From an uncultured Actinobaculum sp. (GTDB taxonomy: Bacteria > Actinomycetota > Actinomycetes > Actinomycetales > Actinomycetaceae), in assembly GCA_938020505.1 (NCBI GenBank), contig CALIHR010000026.1, positions 62,001-126,000 on the forward strand: a stretch of DNA of 64,000 nt, given 5' to 3'. The position numbers and the translations under genes were made by a program. The stretch's first letter is position 1. The number at the start of each line of letters is the position of its first letter. This document shows positions 8,716 through 17,227 of the stretch, piece by piece. Below the pieces are notes generated by a model. The model had not been told where the DNA came from, made no database searches, and worked only from the letters and a program-made list of their open reading frames with translations.

Positions 8716-8882
8716 GAGAGTTTCCCACCGGGTGCTGAAACGCGGAGCTTCTCGGACTCCAACCGTTCTTGCCTGGCCCGTTCACGTACTGCGCGACTTG
8801 ACGAGAGCTCCGGTGCGGGGGCGCCGCAAAGCCCCGTTGCCGCGATTCTCGCCCTTACGCGGCCAAAACTGAGATCGCCCAT
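8712..8882 (-). CDS. Small hypothetical protein coupled to the lipoprotein gene
   Basis: A 56-residue ORF beginning MGDLSFGRVRARIAATGL and ending in a charged helix (RERARQERLESEKLR). ATG at 8880-8882 is preceded by AAGGAA six bases away, and the stop overlaps the lipoprotein start in ATGA. A TTG start at 8918 is possible but lacks a ribosome site. The size and position suggest a small partner of the lipoprotein, and no family is recognised. Confidence 0.5.
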   Translation of the reverse strand: MGDLSFGRVRARIAATGLCGAPAPELSSSRAVRERARQERLESEKLRVSAPGGKLS

Positions 8883-9213
8883 GCGCGCTTCCTTCCAGAA
8901 GTTTGACGTGATATGCAAACCTTAGCACTGCACGAACGCTCCCGCAGGCTGTTTCAACATGTGAGCCGCCGGCTCAGGCGGCCTGCCTGAGCTGCGCAAA
9001 AGCAGAGCGGCACATTAGAAAGGAATCCGACGTCCCTACGGAATCGGACATGGTTGAGTCATCAAACATGGCTTGAGGCTGCCCGTTTCAGGCAGCGGCT
9101 TGTAGGCTCGGGGTCTGAAAACAACGGCGCCCCAGCCGTTGGGCGGGGGCGCCGTGCCGAAAAATTGCCTTGGCCGGGGAACAGGATTGCCTTGGCTGAA
9201 GGGCGGGAGCGCC
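8883..9213. other. Non-coding region with several hairpins
   Basis: No gene is supported here. Two overlapping hairpins, GAGCC-GCC-GGCTC (8963-8975) and GCTCAGGC/GCCTGAGC (8972-8992), cannot form together and lie about 80-110 bases upstream of the small ORF. A third, GCTGCC/GGCAGC, is near 9073-9095. The terminator of the ATPase gene is listed separately. Confidence 0.5.
9114..9157 (-). terminator. Terminator of the ABC-class ATPase gene
   Basis: On the minus strand ACGGCGCCCC (9146-9155) pairs with 9124-9133, ten perfect base pairs, and is followed by TGTTTTC. It lies about 60 bases beyond the ATPase stop. Confidence 0.75.
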
Positions 9214-10968
9214 TCAGTCGGAGAGCTTGAGTCCGCGGAAGCGGTTGAGCGCCGCTCCGGCGTCGACCCTTCGCGGCCGCACAAGGAAGGCCGGATACTC
9301 GCGAGCCCCGAAACGCCTCAAAGTGTCCAGCCCGCCGCTCGTGAGCATGCGCTCGACCTGATCGAGGGCTTCGCCGACGGTGAGCTCTCCGTAGCAGACG
9401 TGCTCCAGCATGCCTCGCACGATCCAGGCGATCGCTTCGCTTTGGCCGCTTTCAACGATCTGCTCGACGTCGGCGAGGCTGATCGTCTGGTTGTCGAGGA
9501 TGATGCCGTCCGTCCCGGCGGCCTTCGTCTTCGGGCGGTCGTTTTGCACATTCTCGGGGAGCGGGCAGCGCTTGGACTCGGAGAGGGGCCAAGGCTCGTC
9601 CGTTCGCTTGCGAGGCTGCTCTTCGACCACCTTGCGCGCCCTGTCGGTCACGTCGTAGCACTTGTAAGTGTCGAGCATGATGACCCTGTCCGCGGCGTCC
9701 AGGTAATCGCCGGTTCCGCCGGTGATGATGAGGGTCGAGACGCCGCCGGTGTCGGCCAGCGCGCGAATGCGATCGACCAGGGGGGTGATGGGCTCGGATT
9801 CCACGAGCGTGCGCATGCGGGAGTCGCGCATGAGCAGGTTCGACGCCGAGGAGTCTTCGTCGATGAGCAGCAGGCGGGTGCCGAGCTCGATGGCCTCCAT
9901 GATCGAGGCCGCCTGGGAGGTTGAGCCGGAGGCGTTCTCCGTGGTGAAGCGAGCGGTGTCGGCTCCGCCGGGGAGCTCGGTGATGAGCGGGGAGACGTCG
10001 ACTCCGGTGACGGCGCGTCCGTCGGCCGCCCGAACCTTCACCGCGTCGGCGACGGTCGCGACCAATTCGCGCCCGTCGCCGGGGATGTGGGCGTAGACGC
10101 CGCGCTGAAGAGCGTTGAGCAACGTCGATTTGCCGTGGTAGCCGCCGCCGACGATGACCATCACACCGGGTTCGATCGCCATTCCCTTGACGAGGCCGGC
10201 GTGGGGGAGTGTGACTTCGCGCCGCAGCGATTCGGGCGACTCAAAGGCGACGGCGTCCTCCATCGGAAGCTGGGAAACGCCGGAAAGGCGAGCCAGCATC
10301 GACCCGTCGGCCACAAAGGCAATCCACCCGTTGTCGGCCAAAGCTTTTTGCAGCGCGTGGTAATCCTCGTAGGCGTGGACATGGGCGCGCATCGCCTCCA
10401 GATCGTCCGCGGCCTCAGAGGACGTGAAGTCGAGGGTGTTGACGATGGCGTCGGGCACGTCGCGGTCGAAAATCTCGGCCGCCGTGCGCCCCAAGATCAT
10501 CCTGCCCCGCGCCGGCATCTGCACCTGGAATCGCAGCTCGATTCGGTCCGCGGACACGGAGCAAGCCGAACGCTCGAGTATTTCCTGGCCGGTCCTGGCG
10601 ATCTGCACGGCGCCGCGGCCGTGGCTCTGGATCTCGCGGTCAAAAGTCCTAATGAGGAAGTCGGCGACGGCGATGCGCTGCTCGCGCGTTTCAATGAGGC
10701 TCGTGGGAAGCCCCATCTTCTCCGGCGTCGACTGAACTCTTAGAAGCGACGGCGGCGCAAACGGGTCGGCCTGGATCCGGTCGATCATGACCTGGAAAGT
10801 GCCGTAGTCCCAATCTCCGATGACGGTCTTGTATGCACCGTATGTTTTGCCATCGAGTTGCTCCAAGGAGCTGAGAAGGTCCGCGTCAGTTCCGGTGCGA
10901 CGAGCGGGCGGCTCGTCGTAACGGCGGGTATTCGGACGAGGACGTTGGAAATCCGAGCGAGAGCGCAT
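9214..10968 (-). CDS. Predicted ATPase of the ABC class
   Basis: A 584-residue soluble protein of the ABC_ATPase family (COG3044). The Walker A motif GGGYHGKST is at residues 273-281 and the Walker B-like LLLIDEDSS about 90 residues later, followed by ITGGTGDYLDAADRVIMLD. The N-terminal half, with a LDGKTYGAYK segment, and the long C-terminal tail are typical of the family. No membrane partner is nearby. Members are widespread in bacteria without a settled biochemical role. The gene is monocistronic, with its own terminator, and is preceded by a 470-base non-coding region. Confidence 0.85.
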   Translation of the reverse strand: MRSRSDFQRPRPNTRRYDEPPARRTGTDADLLSSLEQLDGKTYGAYKTVIGDWDYGTFQVMIDRIQADPFAPPSLLRVQSTPEKMGLPTSLIETREQRIAVADFLIRTFDREIQSHGRGAVQIARTGQEILERSACSVSADRIELRFQVQMPARGRMILGRTAAEIFDRDVPDAIVNTLDFTSSEAADDLEAMRAHVHAYEDYHALQKALADNGWIAFVADGSMLARLSGVSQLPMEDAVAFESPESLRREVTLPHAGLVKGMAIEPGVMVIVGGGYHGKSTLLNALQRGVYAHIPGDGRELVATVADAVKVRAADGRAVTGVDVSPLITELPGGADTARFTTENASGSTSQAASIMEAIELGTRLLLIDEDSSASNLLMRDSRMRTLVESEPITPLVDRIRALADTGGVSTLIITGGTGDYLDAADRVIMLDTYKCYDVTDRARKVVEEQPRKRTDEPWPLSESKRCPLPENVQNDRPKTKAAGTDGIILDNQTISLADVEQIVESGQSEAIAWIVRGMLEHVCYGELTVGEALDQVERMLTSGGLDTLRRFGAREYPAFLVRPRRVDAGAALNRFRGLKLSD

Positions 10969-11438
10969 AAAACCTAGCTTAAGCTACTAAACCTTTAGAC
11001 GGTTACGACGACGGGATTAGAAAACCAATCCCAGGATGAATACGTCGCCATCTTACGGGAAGAACTCACCACGTTCAACCATCGAACGTTCCGCATGTCG
11101 TATGGGTCTTCCTATACCGAAGTAAGGAAACCGTTGGCGTTCCGCAAGTAAAAGGCCAATCTCCTAGATACTGGAACGAATGCAAACTCGGCTAAAAGGT
11201 GAGCGATGTCTGTGAGTTTCCGCTCACCTTTTAGCCGTGATTTGCCGTTAGGCGGAGAGCCCCCTTTGCCGAACCCCGCCTTTCGGCGGCCTTTTGCCTT
11301 CCGACGGCGCAACTCGCTTTCGCGCTGCGACTCGCGTTTCGACCGGGACCTGCCTTCTGGCTCCGACCGACCTTCTGGCTCCGGCTTGGCTTGTCGCTGC
11401 TCCGACTTGGTTTCAGGCTTCGGTTTGGCTTGTGGCGG
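10969..11438. other. 470-base intergenic region with a perfect 17-base inverted repeat
   Basis: No gene with a ribosome site is supported. CGGCTAAAAGGTGAGCG (11189-11205) and its exact complement (11221-11237) flank 15 bases, and a CCGCC/GGCGG hairpin with TTTT after it lies near 11277-11296. The repeated phrase CCTTCTGGCTCCG occurs twice, near 11352 and 11370. The frame following the ackA stop stays open to 11112 and would encode a Lys/Arg/Pro/Glu-rich stretch, but has no start of its own. Confidence 0.5.
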
Positions 11439-12617
11439 TCATTCGACCAGGCTCATCGCCTGGCGGGCGATGGCGAGCTCCTCGTTCGTGGGGACGACGA
11501 GCACCGCGACCGTCGAGTCGGGGGTTGAGAGGATTCGAGGCTCCTTCGAGCGGGCGGCGTTCAGGTCGGCGTTGATTCTCACGCCGAAGCCCGCGAGCCT
11601 GCCTATGACGTCGGCCCTCAGGTCGGCGTCGTTCTCGCCCGCCCCCGCCGTGAAGGTTATCGCGTCGAGGCCTCCCATGACGGCGGCGTACGCGCCGATG
11701 TACTTGACGATTCGATGCGCGTAAACCGCCAGCGCCTCGATCGCGTTCTCGTCTCCCTCAGCCGCAAGGGTGCGCACCGCGCGCATGTCGTTTTGCCCCG
11801 TCAGGCCCTTCAGGCCGGAGCCGCGGTTGAAGAGGGCGTCGAGCTCGTCGATGTCCATGCCCGCTGTGCGCGCAAGGTGGAAGACGACCGCGGGGTCGAT
11901 GTCGCCGGTGCGGGTTCCCATGACGAGGCCCTCAAGCGGCGTGAGCCCCATCGACGTCTCCACCGCCGAGCAGTTGACGACCGCCGAGACCGAGGCGCCG
12001 TTGCCGATGTGCAGCACGATCTGCCGAAGGTCGTCGCGTCCGAGGATCTCGGAGACCCGGCCGGAGACGTACTGATGCGACGTCCCGTGGGCGCCGTAGC
12101 GGCGAATCTCATATTTCTCCGCGATTTCGCGGTCGATGGCGTACGTCGCCGCCTCGCCAGGAAGGGACTGGAAGAAGGCGGTGTCGAAGACGACGACGTG
12201 GGGGACGTCCGGCAATAGACGGCGGGCCACCCTGATGCCGATGAGGTGGGCGGGGTTGTGAAGCGGGCCGAGCGGACACAGCTGCTCGATCCGCGCTTCG
12301 ACGGCGTCGTCGACCAGGGCCGGGCCGTCGAAGTACTTTCCGCCCTGGACCACGCGGTGGCCGATGGCCTTGATCGATCCGTCCGTCAGCGACGGGCCGA
12401 TCTCCTCAAACAGGCTGAGAACGGTTTCCATTCCCACCGTGTGATCGGGAACGGGGCCTTCGATCTCGCGGCTCTTTTCGCCGTACTCGTGCTTAATGTG
12501 GCCGGTCTCCTCGCCGATGCGCTCGACGAGCCCCGAGGCGATCTCCTCACCCGAGCTGGGGTTGATCAGCTTGTACTTGATCGACGAGCTGCCGGAGTTG
12601 ATGACGAGAACTGACAT
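11439..12617 (-). CDS. ackA: Acetate kinase
   Basis: A 392-residue acetate kinase that makes ATP and acetate from acetyl phosphate. It starts VLVINSGSSSIKYKL, the phosphate-binding motif of the ASKHA fold. FDTAFFQSLP and YGAHGTSHQYVS (catalytic region), HIGNGASVSAV, MGLTPLEGLVMGTRTGDIDP and FTAGAGENDADLR are all intact. The end, VVPTNEELAIARQAMSLVE, matches the normal family end. It lies 72 bases downstream of pta on the same strand, so the two probably form a pta-ackA operon completing acetate formation from the acetyl-CoA made by pyruvate formate-lyase. Confidence 0.96.
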   Translation of the reverse strand: MSVLVINSGSSSIKYKLINPSSGEEIASGLVERIGEETGHIKHEYGEKSREIEGPVPDHTVGMETVLSLFEEIGPSLTDGSIKAIGHRVVQGGKYFDGPALVDDAVEARIEQLCPLGPLHNPAHLIGIRVARRLLPDVPHVVVFDTAFFQSLPGEAATYAIDREIAEKYEIRRYGAHGTSHQYVSGRVSEILGRDDLRQIVLHIGNGASVSAVVNCSAVETSMGLTPLEGLVMGTRTGDIDPAVVFHLARTAGMDIDELDALFNRGSGLKGLTGQNDMRAVRTLAAEGDENAIEALAVYAHRIVKYIGAYAAVMGGLDAITFTAGAGENDADLRADVIGRLAGFGVRINADLNAARSKEPRILSTPDSTVAVLVVPTNEELAIARQAMSLVE

Positions 12618-12689
12618 GATGTCCTTACCTGTTTTGCTTAGGGTTGTTGAGTTTGGGCGATTTGCCGGGCCGGGCTCGCGCCGCTCGGC

Positions 12690-14342
12690 TTAGACGGATT
12701 GCCCGGCCTGGGCGGATTGCTGAGCCTGGACGGCCGTGATTGCGATGGTGTTGACGATGTCCTCGACCAGCGCGCCCCGCGAGAGGTCGTTGACGGGTTT
12801 GTTCAGCCCCTGCAGCACCGGGCCCACGGCTATGGCGCCCGACGTCCGCTGGACCGCCTTGTACCCGATGTTTCCCGCGTTGAGGCTGGGGAAGACAAAG
12901 ACCGTCGCCCGGCCGGCCACGGGCGAGTTCGGGAGCTTCTTGGCCGCCGCGGCGGCGTCGACGGCGGCGTCGTACTGGATCGGCCCCTCGATGAGGAGGT
13001 CGGGGTTGAGCTCGCGGGCCAGGCGAGTCGCTTCGACGACGGCGTCGACGTCGGGGCCCTTGCCCGAATCCCCCGTGGAGTAGGAGAGCATGGCCACCTT
13101 CGGGTCCACCCCGAACTCTTCGGCGGTCTTGGCCGACGAGACGGCGATGTTCGCCAGCTGCTCCGGGGTCGGATTCGTGTTGACCGCGCAGTCGCCGTAG
13201 GCGTGGACGCGGTCGGCCATGAGCATGAGGAACACGGAAGAGACGATCGAGGTTCCCGGCTTCGTCTTGATGATTTGGAACGAGGGGACAATTGTGTGAG
13301 CCGTCGTATGGGCGGCCCCCGAGACCATTCCGTCGGCGTCGTTCATGTGCACCATCATCGTGCCGAAATAGGAGACGTCCTTGACCGTTTCGAGCGCCTG
13401 CTCGTAGGCAACGCCCTTCTTGGCGCGGAGGCGGGCAAACTCGGTTGCGTACTTGTCCAGCAGCTCTGGATCGTTTGTGGAGACGATTCTTGCGCCGCCC
13501 AGGTCGAGGCCGAGCTCCGCCGCGCGCGCATCGACCTCCTCCTTCTCGCCCAGAATCACGATGTCTGCGATTTCGCGTTCGAGGCATTCGGCTGCGGCGT
13601 AGAGGATGCGATCGTCCTCGGATTCGGGAAGGACGATGCGCTGTCGGTTCGAGCGCGCTTTCTCGACGAGGGCGAATGTAAAGCTCAGGGGCGTGACGAC
13701 GTCGGAGCCTTTGGCGATGGCTTCCAGGAGAACGTCTGCAGCCTCGGGCGTGAGCGTGGGGTCGGCCGCGTCCGGGATGAGAACCACTGGCGAGTCTTTG
13801 TAGTCGCTCAAGGCCTGCCGAACTTCGTCGGAGGCGCCCACCACGACCGTGGCGGCGATGGGCGCGTGCTCTTTTGTGACTTCCGCGGCGGCGAGCGTCG
13901 TGACCGCTGCGACCTGTTTGCCCGTGCGCTTGTCGCCCGAAACGAGCATGACGAGCGAGCAGCCGAGGTGGGCGGCCGCCCGGCCCGCGCGGTCAAGCGA
14001 GCCGGGAAGGACCGGGTCTCCCTCGAGGAGGCCCACGACGAGGACCGCGTCGAAGTCCCTGGCGTAGTCGCTGTAACGCCGGAGGATCGCGTTCATCGCG
14101 TCTTCTTCGTCGACGACGTAGCTTGCGCGCGTCGTCCCCCAGGCTCGCTCGGCGTCCTCACTCCGCCCGATGGACTGAAGGAGGCCGAGGAAAGCGGCGT
14201 CCTCTTCAATGGGGCCGTTTGTGAAGGATCGGAACACTCCGACCCTGTCGTAAACCGAACCCAGCGCCTTGAGGTACTCCTTTGCTGCCTCTTGGGTGGG
14301 ACAATTGGTTTCCGCAGCTGTAAAGTAGACGGTGTATGCCAC
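12690..14342 (-). CDS. pta: Phosphate acetyltransferase
   Basis: Converts acetyl-CoA and phosphate to acetyl phosphate. The C-terminal PTA domain, about residues 220-550, is complete: RIVLPESEDDRILYAA, MVSGAAHTTAHTIVPSFQ, VHAYGDCAVNTNPTPEQLA, MLSYSTGDSGKGPD and FPSLNAGNIGYKAVQR. At 550 residues it is shorter than the roughly 700-residue long form. The N-terminal part resembles the regulatory P-loop-like domain but starts AYTVYFTAAETNCPTQ, with no Walker A, and no DRTGG domain is seen. GTG at 14340-14342 is preceded by GAAGGAA seven bases upstream. The frame runs further 5' without family sequence. Confidence 0.93.
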   Translation of the reverse strand: MAYTVYFTAAETNCPTQEAAKEYLKALGSVYDRVGVFRSFTNGPIEEDAAFLGLLQSIGRSEDAERAWGTTRASYVVDEEDAMNAILRRYSDYARDFDAVLVVGLLEGDPVLPGSLDRAGRAAAHLGCSLVMLVSGDKRTGKQVAAVTTLAAAEVTKEHAPIAATVVVGASDEVRQALSDYKDSPVVLIPDAADPTLTPEAADVLLEAIAKGSDVVTPLSFTFALVEKARSNRQRIVLPESEDDRILYAAAECLEREIADIVILGEKEEVDARAAELGLDLGGARIVSTNDPELLDKYATEFARLRAKKGVAYEQALETVKDVSYFGTMMVHMNDADGMVSGAAHTTAHTIVPSFQIIKTKPGTSIVSSVFLMLMADRVHAYGDCAVNTNPTPEQLANIAVSSAKTAEEFGVDPKVAMLSYSTGDSGKGPDVDAVVEATRLARELNPDLLIEGPIQYDAAVDAAAAAKKLPNSPVAGRATVFVFPSLNAGNIGYKAVQRTSGAIAVGPVLQGLNKPVNDLSRGALVEDIVNTIAITAVQAQQSAQAGQSV

Positions 14343-14537
14343 GATGCAATTCCTTCCGTTCCGGCAGTGTGCTGGCCGGTGTCTTTTGCCGTGACGATTG
14401 TCCCACATCGACAGAGTGTGCCGCCGCCGGAGCCGGACATTGGATCGTGAGGCTGAGCACGTTGCTTTCAAAGGGAGGAAAAGTTCACCGCAATTGATGT
14501 GCATGTGTATGCAAGTTCGAGCTACTCTGGAAGGGTG

Positions 14538-15461
14538 ATGGACCAGGCGGCGGGCTCTGCTTCTGCTCGGGGCGCCGCGCGCACAAGCTGCTTCCCGAGG
14601 GGCGGGCCCACCCGAGACGGCTTGCGGTCCACGGCGATTTGCGCCGAAGGCGGCTCCGCTTGGGAGGCCGTCGTCCGAGCGTTCCCGCGCCTGCCCGAGG
14701 AGAGCGTCGCATCGGCTTTCTCGGCGGGCGACGTCGTCGACGCCGACGCGAACCCTCTGGCTCCGCAGCAATCCGTCAAGCGCGGTTCAAACCTTTTCGT
14801 TTTCCGGCCGATCCCCGACGAGCCCGACGCGCCGCTCGAACTCGACGTCGTCGGCGGGACCGATCGTTGGATCGCAGTCGACAAACCGGCCGGCATGGCG
14901 ACCATGCCCCGCGGCAAACACGTGGCCCAGACCGTCATCGTCGCCGCGCGGCGCCAATTCGCCAATCCTGAGATCGTCGCGGCGCACAGGCTCGACGCCG
15001 CCACGCGGGGCGTGCTGCTTCTGACGTCGGGCAAGCGGTGGCGCGCTCCCTACCAAACGCTGTTCGAGCGGCGCGAGGTGAGAAAGACGTACCTGGCCGT
15101 CGCCCCGGCCGACGACCGTTTCGTCGAGGCTCAGACGGTCGCGTTGGCCCTCGCCAAGCCCCGCGGATCGTTGACGGCGCTGGTCGTCGAGGGACAGCCG
15201 AATGCGACTACGACTGTGCGGTTGGCCGGCGAGCGCCAAGGGCTGGGGCTGTATGAAATCGAGCCGAAAACCGGCCGCACGCATCAGATACGCGTCACGA
15301 TGAGCCACCTCGGAATTCCGATTGTGGGCGATTGGCTGTACCCCGAGGTGCGCGACGGCGGGGATTTGCAGCTTCTGGCCGCGCGGCTGGAGTTCGTCGA
15401 TCCGGTGAGCGGATCGGAGGTCGCGTTGAAATCCGCCCAGGCTCTCGATCGCTGGGAATGA
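14538..15461 (+). CDS. RluA-family pseudouridine synthase
   Basis: A 307-residue RNA pseudouridine synthase. The catalytic motif HRLDAATRGVLLL puts the nucleophile at D153. WIAVDKPAGMATMPRG before it and PKTGRTHQIRVTMSHLGIPIVGDWLY after it are standard RluA segments. A complete S4 domain is not obvious in the N-terminal 85 residues, though an S4-like PEESVASAFSAGDVV is visible. The target RNA (23S rRNA or tRNA) is not predictable. ATG at 14538 follows GGAAGG closely. It lies just before guaA and divergent from pta. Confidence 0.88.
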   Translation: MDQAAGSASARGAARTSCFPRGGPTRDGLRSTAICAEGGSAWEAVVRAFPRLPEESVASAFSAGDVVDADANPLAPQQSVKRGSNLFVFRPIPDEPDAPLELDVVGGTDRWIAVDKPAGMATMPRGKHVAQTVIVAARRQFANPEIVAAHRLDAATRGVLLLTSGKRWRAPYQTLFERREVRKTYLAVAPADDRFVEAQTVALALAKPRGSLTALVVEGQPNATTTVRLAGERQGLGLYEIEPKTGRTHQIRVTMSHLGIPIVGDWLYPEVRDGGDLQLLAARLEFVDPVSGSEVALKSAQALDRWE

Positions 15462-15497
15462 GCAGCCTTCGAACGGCGGCGCCGCTATCCTTGATGC

Positions 15498-17066
15498 GTG
15501 ACTAGCAACCCACGTCCGGTCCTCGTCGTCGACTTTGGCGCGCAGTATGCCCAGCTCATCGCGCGGCGAGTGCGCGAGGCCAACGTCTATTCCGAAATCG
15601 TTCCCCACACGGCCAGTGCGGCCGACATATTCGCCAAAGATCCTGCGGCGATCGTCCTTTCGGGCGGACCCTCGTCCGTTTACGAGGAGGGGGCGCCCTC
15701 GCTCGATCCCGCGATCTTCGACGCCGGGGTGCCGATCCTCGGCATTTGCTACGGCTTCCAGGCCATGGCTCAGGCACTCGGGGGAGCGGTGGGCCGAACG
15801 GGGACCCGCGAGTACGGGCACACCGAGGCGAGCGTGGCCGAGGGCTCCTGCCTTTTCGACGGAACGCCGGCCGACCAGATTGTGTGGATGAGCCACGGCG
15901 ACGCCGTCCAGGCGGCACCCGAAGGATTCGAGGTCACGGCCTCGACCTTGCAAACCCCCGTCGCGGCCTTTGAGAACCGCGATCGCAAGCTGTTCGGCCT
16001 GCAATGGCACCCTGAGGTGGGGCATTCGGCCTTCGGGCAGGCAGCCCTTGAGAACTTCCTTTACGAAGGCGCGGGGCTCAAGCCCGTATGGACGCCGGGC
16101 AACATCGTCGACGAACAGGTTGAGGCGATACGGCGGCGCGTCGGCGGAGCCCAGGTCATATGCGCGTTGTCGGGAGGCGTCGATTCGTCCGTGGCCGCCG
16201 CCCTCGTCCACGCCGCCGTGGGCGATCAACTCACGTGCTTTTTCATCGACCACGGCCTGCTCCGCGCCGGGGAGCGCGAGCAGGTCGAGCGCGATTACGC
16301 GGAGGGAATGGGCATTCGCGTCGTTGCCGTCGACGAGTCTCAGCGTTTCTTGGACGCCTTGAACGGGGTCAGCGATCCCGAGGCCAAGCGAAAGGCCATC
16401 GGGCGCGAGTTCATCCGTTCCTTCGAGGCCGCCCAGGCGCGGTTGATCGCCGATATCGGCGCCGAAGGAGGCGAGGTCAAGTTCCTCGTCCAGGGGACCC
16501 TCTATCCCGACGTCGTCGAGTCCGGCGGCGGGGAAGGGGCCGCAAACATCAAGAGCCACCACAATGTGGGAGGGCTTCCCGAAGACATGGCCTTCGAGTT
16601 GATCGAGCCCCTTCGGGCGCTGTTCAAGGACGAAGTCCGCGCGGTGGGCCGCGAGCTGGGCGTGCCCGAAAAGATCGTGGCGCGCCAGCCCTTCCCCGGG
16701 CCGGGCCTTGGAATCCGCATCGTCGGAGAGGTCACGCGCGAGCGTTTGGAGACGTTGCGGGCGGCAGACCTCATCGTGCGCGACGAACTGACGGCCGCCG
16801 GCTTGGACGAAGAAATCTGGCAGTGCCCCGTTGTCTTGCTGGCCCACGTGCGCTCCGTGGGCGTCCAGGGAGACGGGCGAACCTACGGACACCCGATCGT
16901 TTTGCGGCCCGTCTCCTCCGAGGACGCGATGACCGCCGATTGGACGCGTCTTCCATATGACGTTCTGGCGCGCATTTCCACGCGCATCACGAATTCCGTT
17001 CCCGAGGTCAACAGAGTGGTGCTCGACTGCACGTCCAAGCCCCCGGGCACGATCGAGTGGGAGTGA
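15498..17066 (+). CDS. guaA: GMP synthase (glutamine-hydrolysing)
   Basis: Aminates XMP to GMP using glutamine ammonia. The 522 residues contain the class I amidotransferase domain with nucleophile C84 in GICYGFQAM and the WHPEV histidine, then the ATP-pyrophosphatase P-loop LSGGVDSSVAAALV near residue 224 and the C-terminal dimerisation domain ending CTSKPPGTIEWE. All parts are full length. The GTG start is 36 bases after the pseudouridine synthase stop. A likely terminator follows. Confidence 0.97.
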   Translation: MTSNPRPVLVVDFGAQYAQLIARRVREANVYSEIVPHTASAADIFAKDPAAIVLSGGPSSVYEEGAPSLDPAIFDAGVPILGICYGFQAMAQALGGAVGRTGTREYGHTEASVAEGSCLFDGTPADQIVWMSHGDAVQAAPEGFEVTASTLQTPVAAFENRDRKLFGLQWHPEVGHSAFGQAALENFLYEGAGLKPVWTPGNIVDEQVEAIRRRVGGAQVICALSGGVDSSVAAALVHAAVGDQLTCFFIDHGLLRAGEREQVERDYAEGMGIRVVAVDESQRFLDALNGVSDPEAKRKAIGREFIRSFEAAQARLIADIGAEGGEVKFLVQGTLYPDVVESGGGEGAANIKSHHNVGGLPEDMAFELIEPLRALFKDEVRAVGRELGVPEKIVARQPFPGPGLGIRIVGEVTRERLETLRAADLIVRDELTAAGLDEEIWQCPVVLLAHVRSVGVQGDGRTYGHPIVLRPVSSEDAMTADWTRLPYDVLARISTRITNSVPEVNRVVLDCTSKPPGTIEWE

Positions 17067-17069
17067 ATG

Positions 17070-17104
17070 AGAGGCACGGGCCGACGGCGCTCGCGCCTCT
17101 TTTG
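17070..17104 (+). terminator. Probable terminator after guaA
   Basis: AGAGGC (17070-17075) can pair with GCCTCT (17095-17100), or GGCG-CTCG-CGCC can form a small inner stem. A short T tract (TCTTTTG) follows. It begins three bases after the guaA stop. Confidence 0.55.
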
Positions 17105-17227
17105 TCCGTTTGCTCTGTGCTCGACGCTCGTTGCGCCCGGTCCGAATGACGCGGTGAAAACGGTCCGAATGACGCAACAAAATGTAGTGCCCTTTGTAAT
17201 AAAGGCGTTTTCGACAAGGCTGATCCA

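Noticed and set aside
12699..14450. A 583-codon open frame antisense to pta
   Set aside because: Long antisense frames are expected in GC-rich DNA. The pta reading has full family motifs, and the antisense product shows none.
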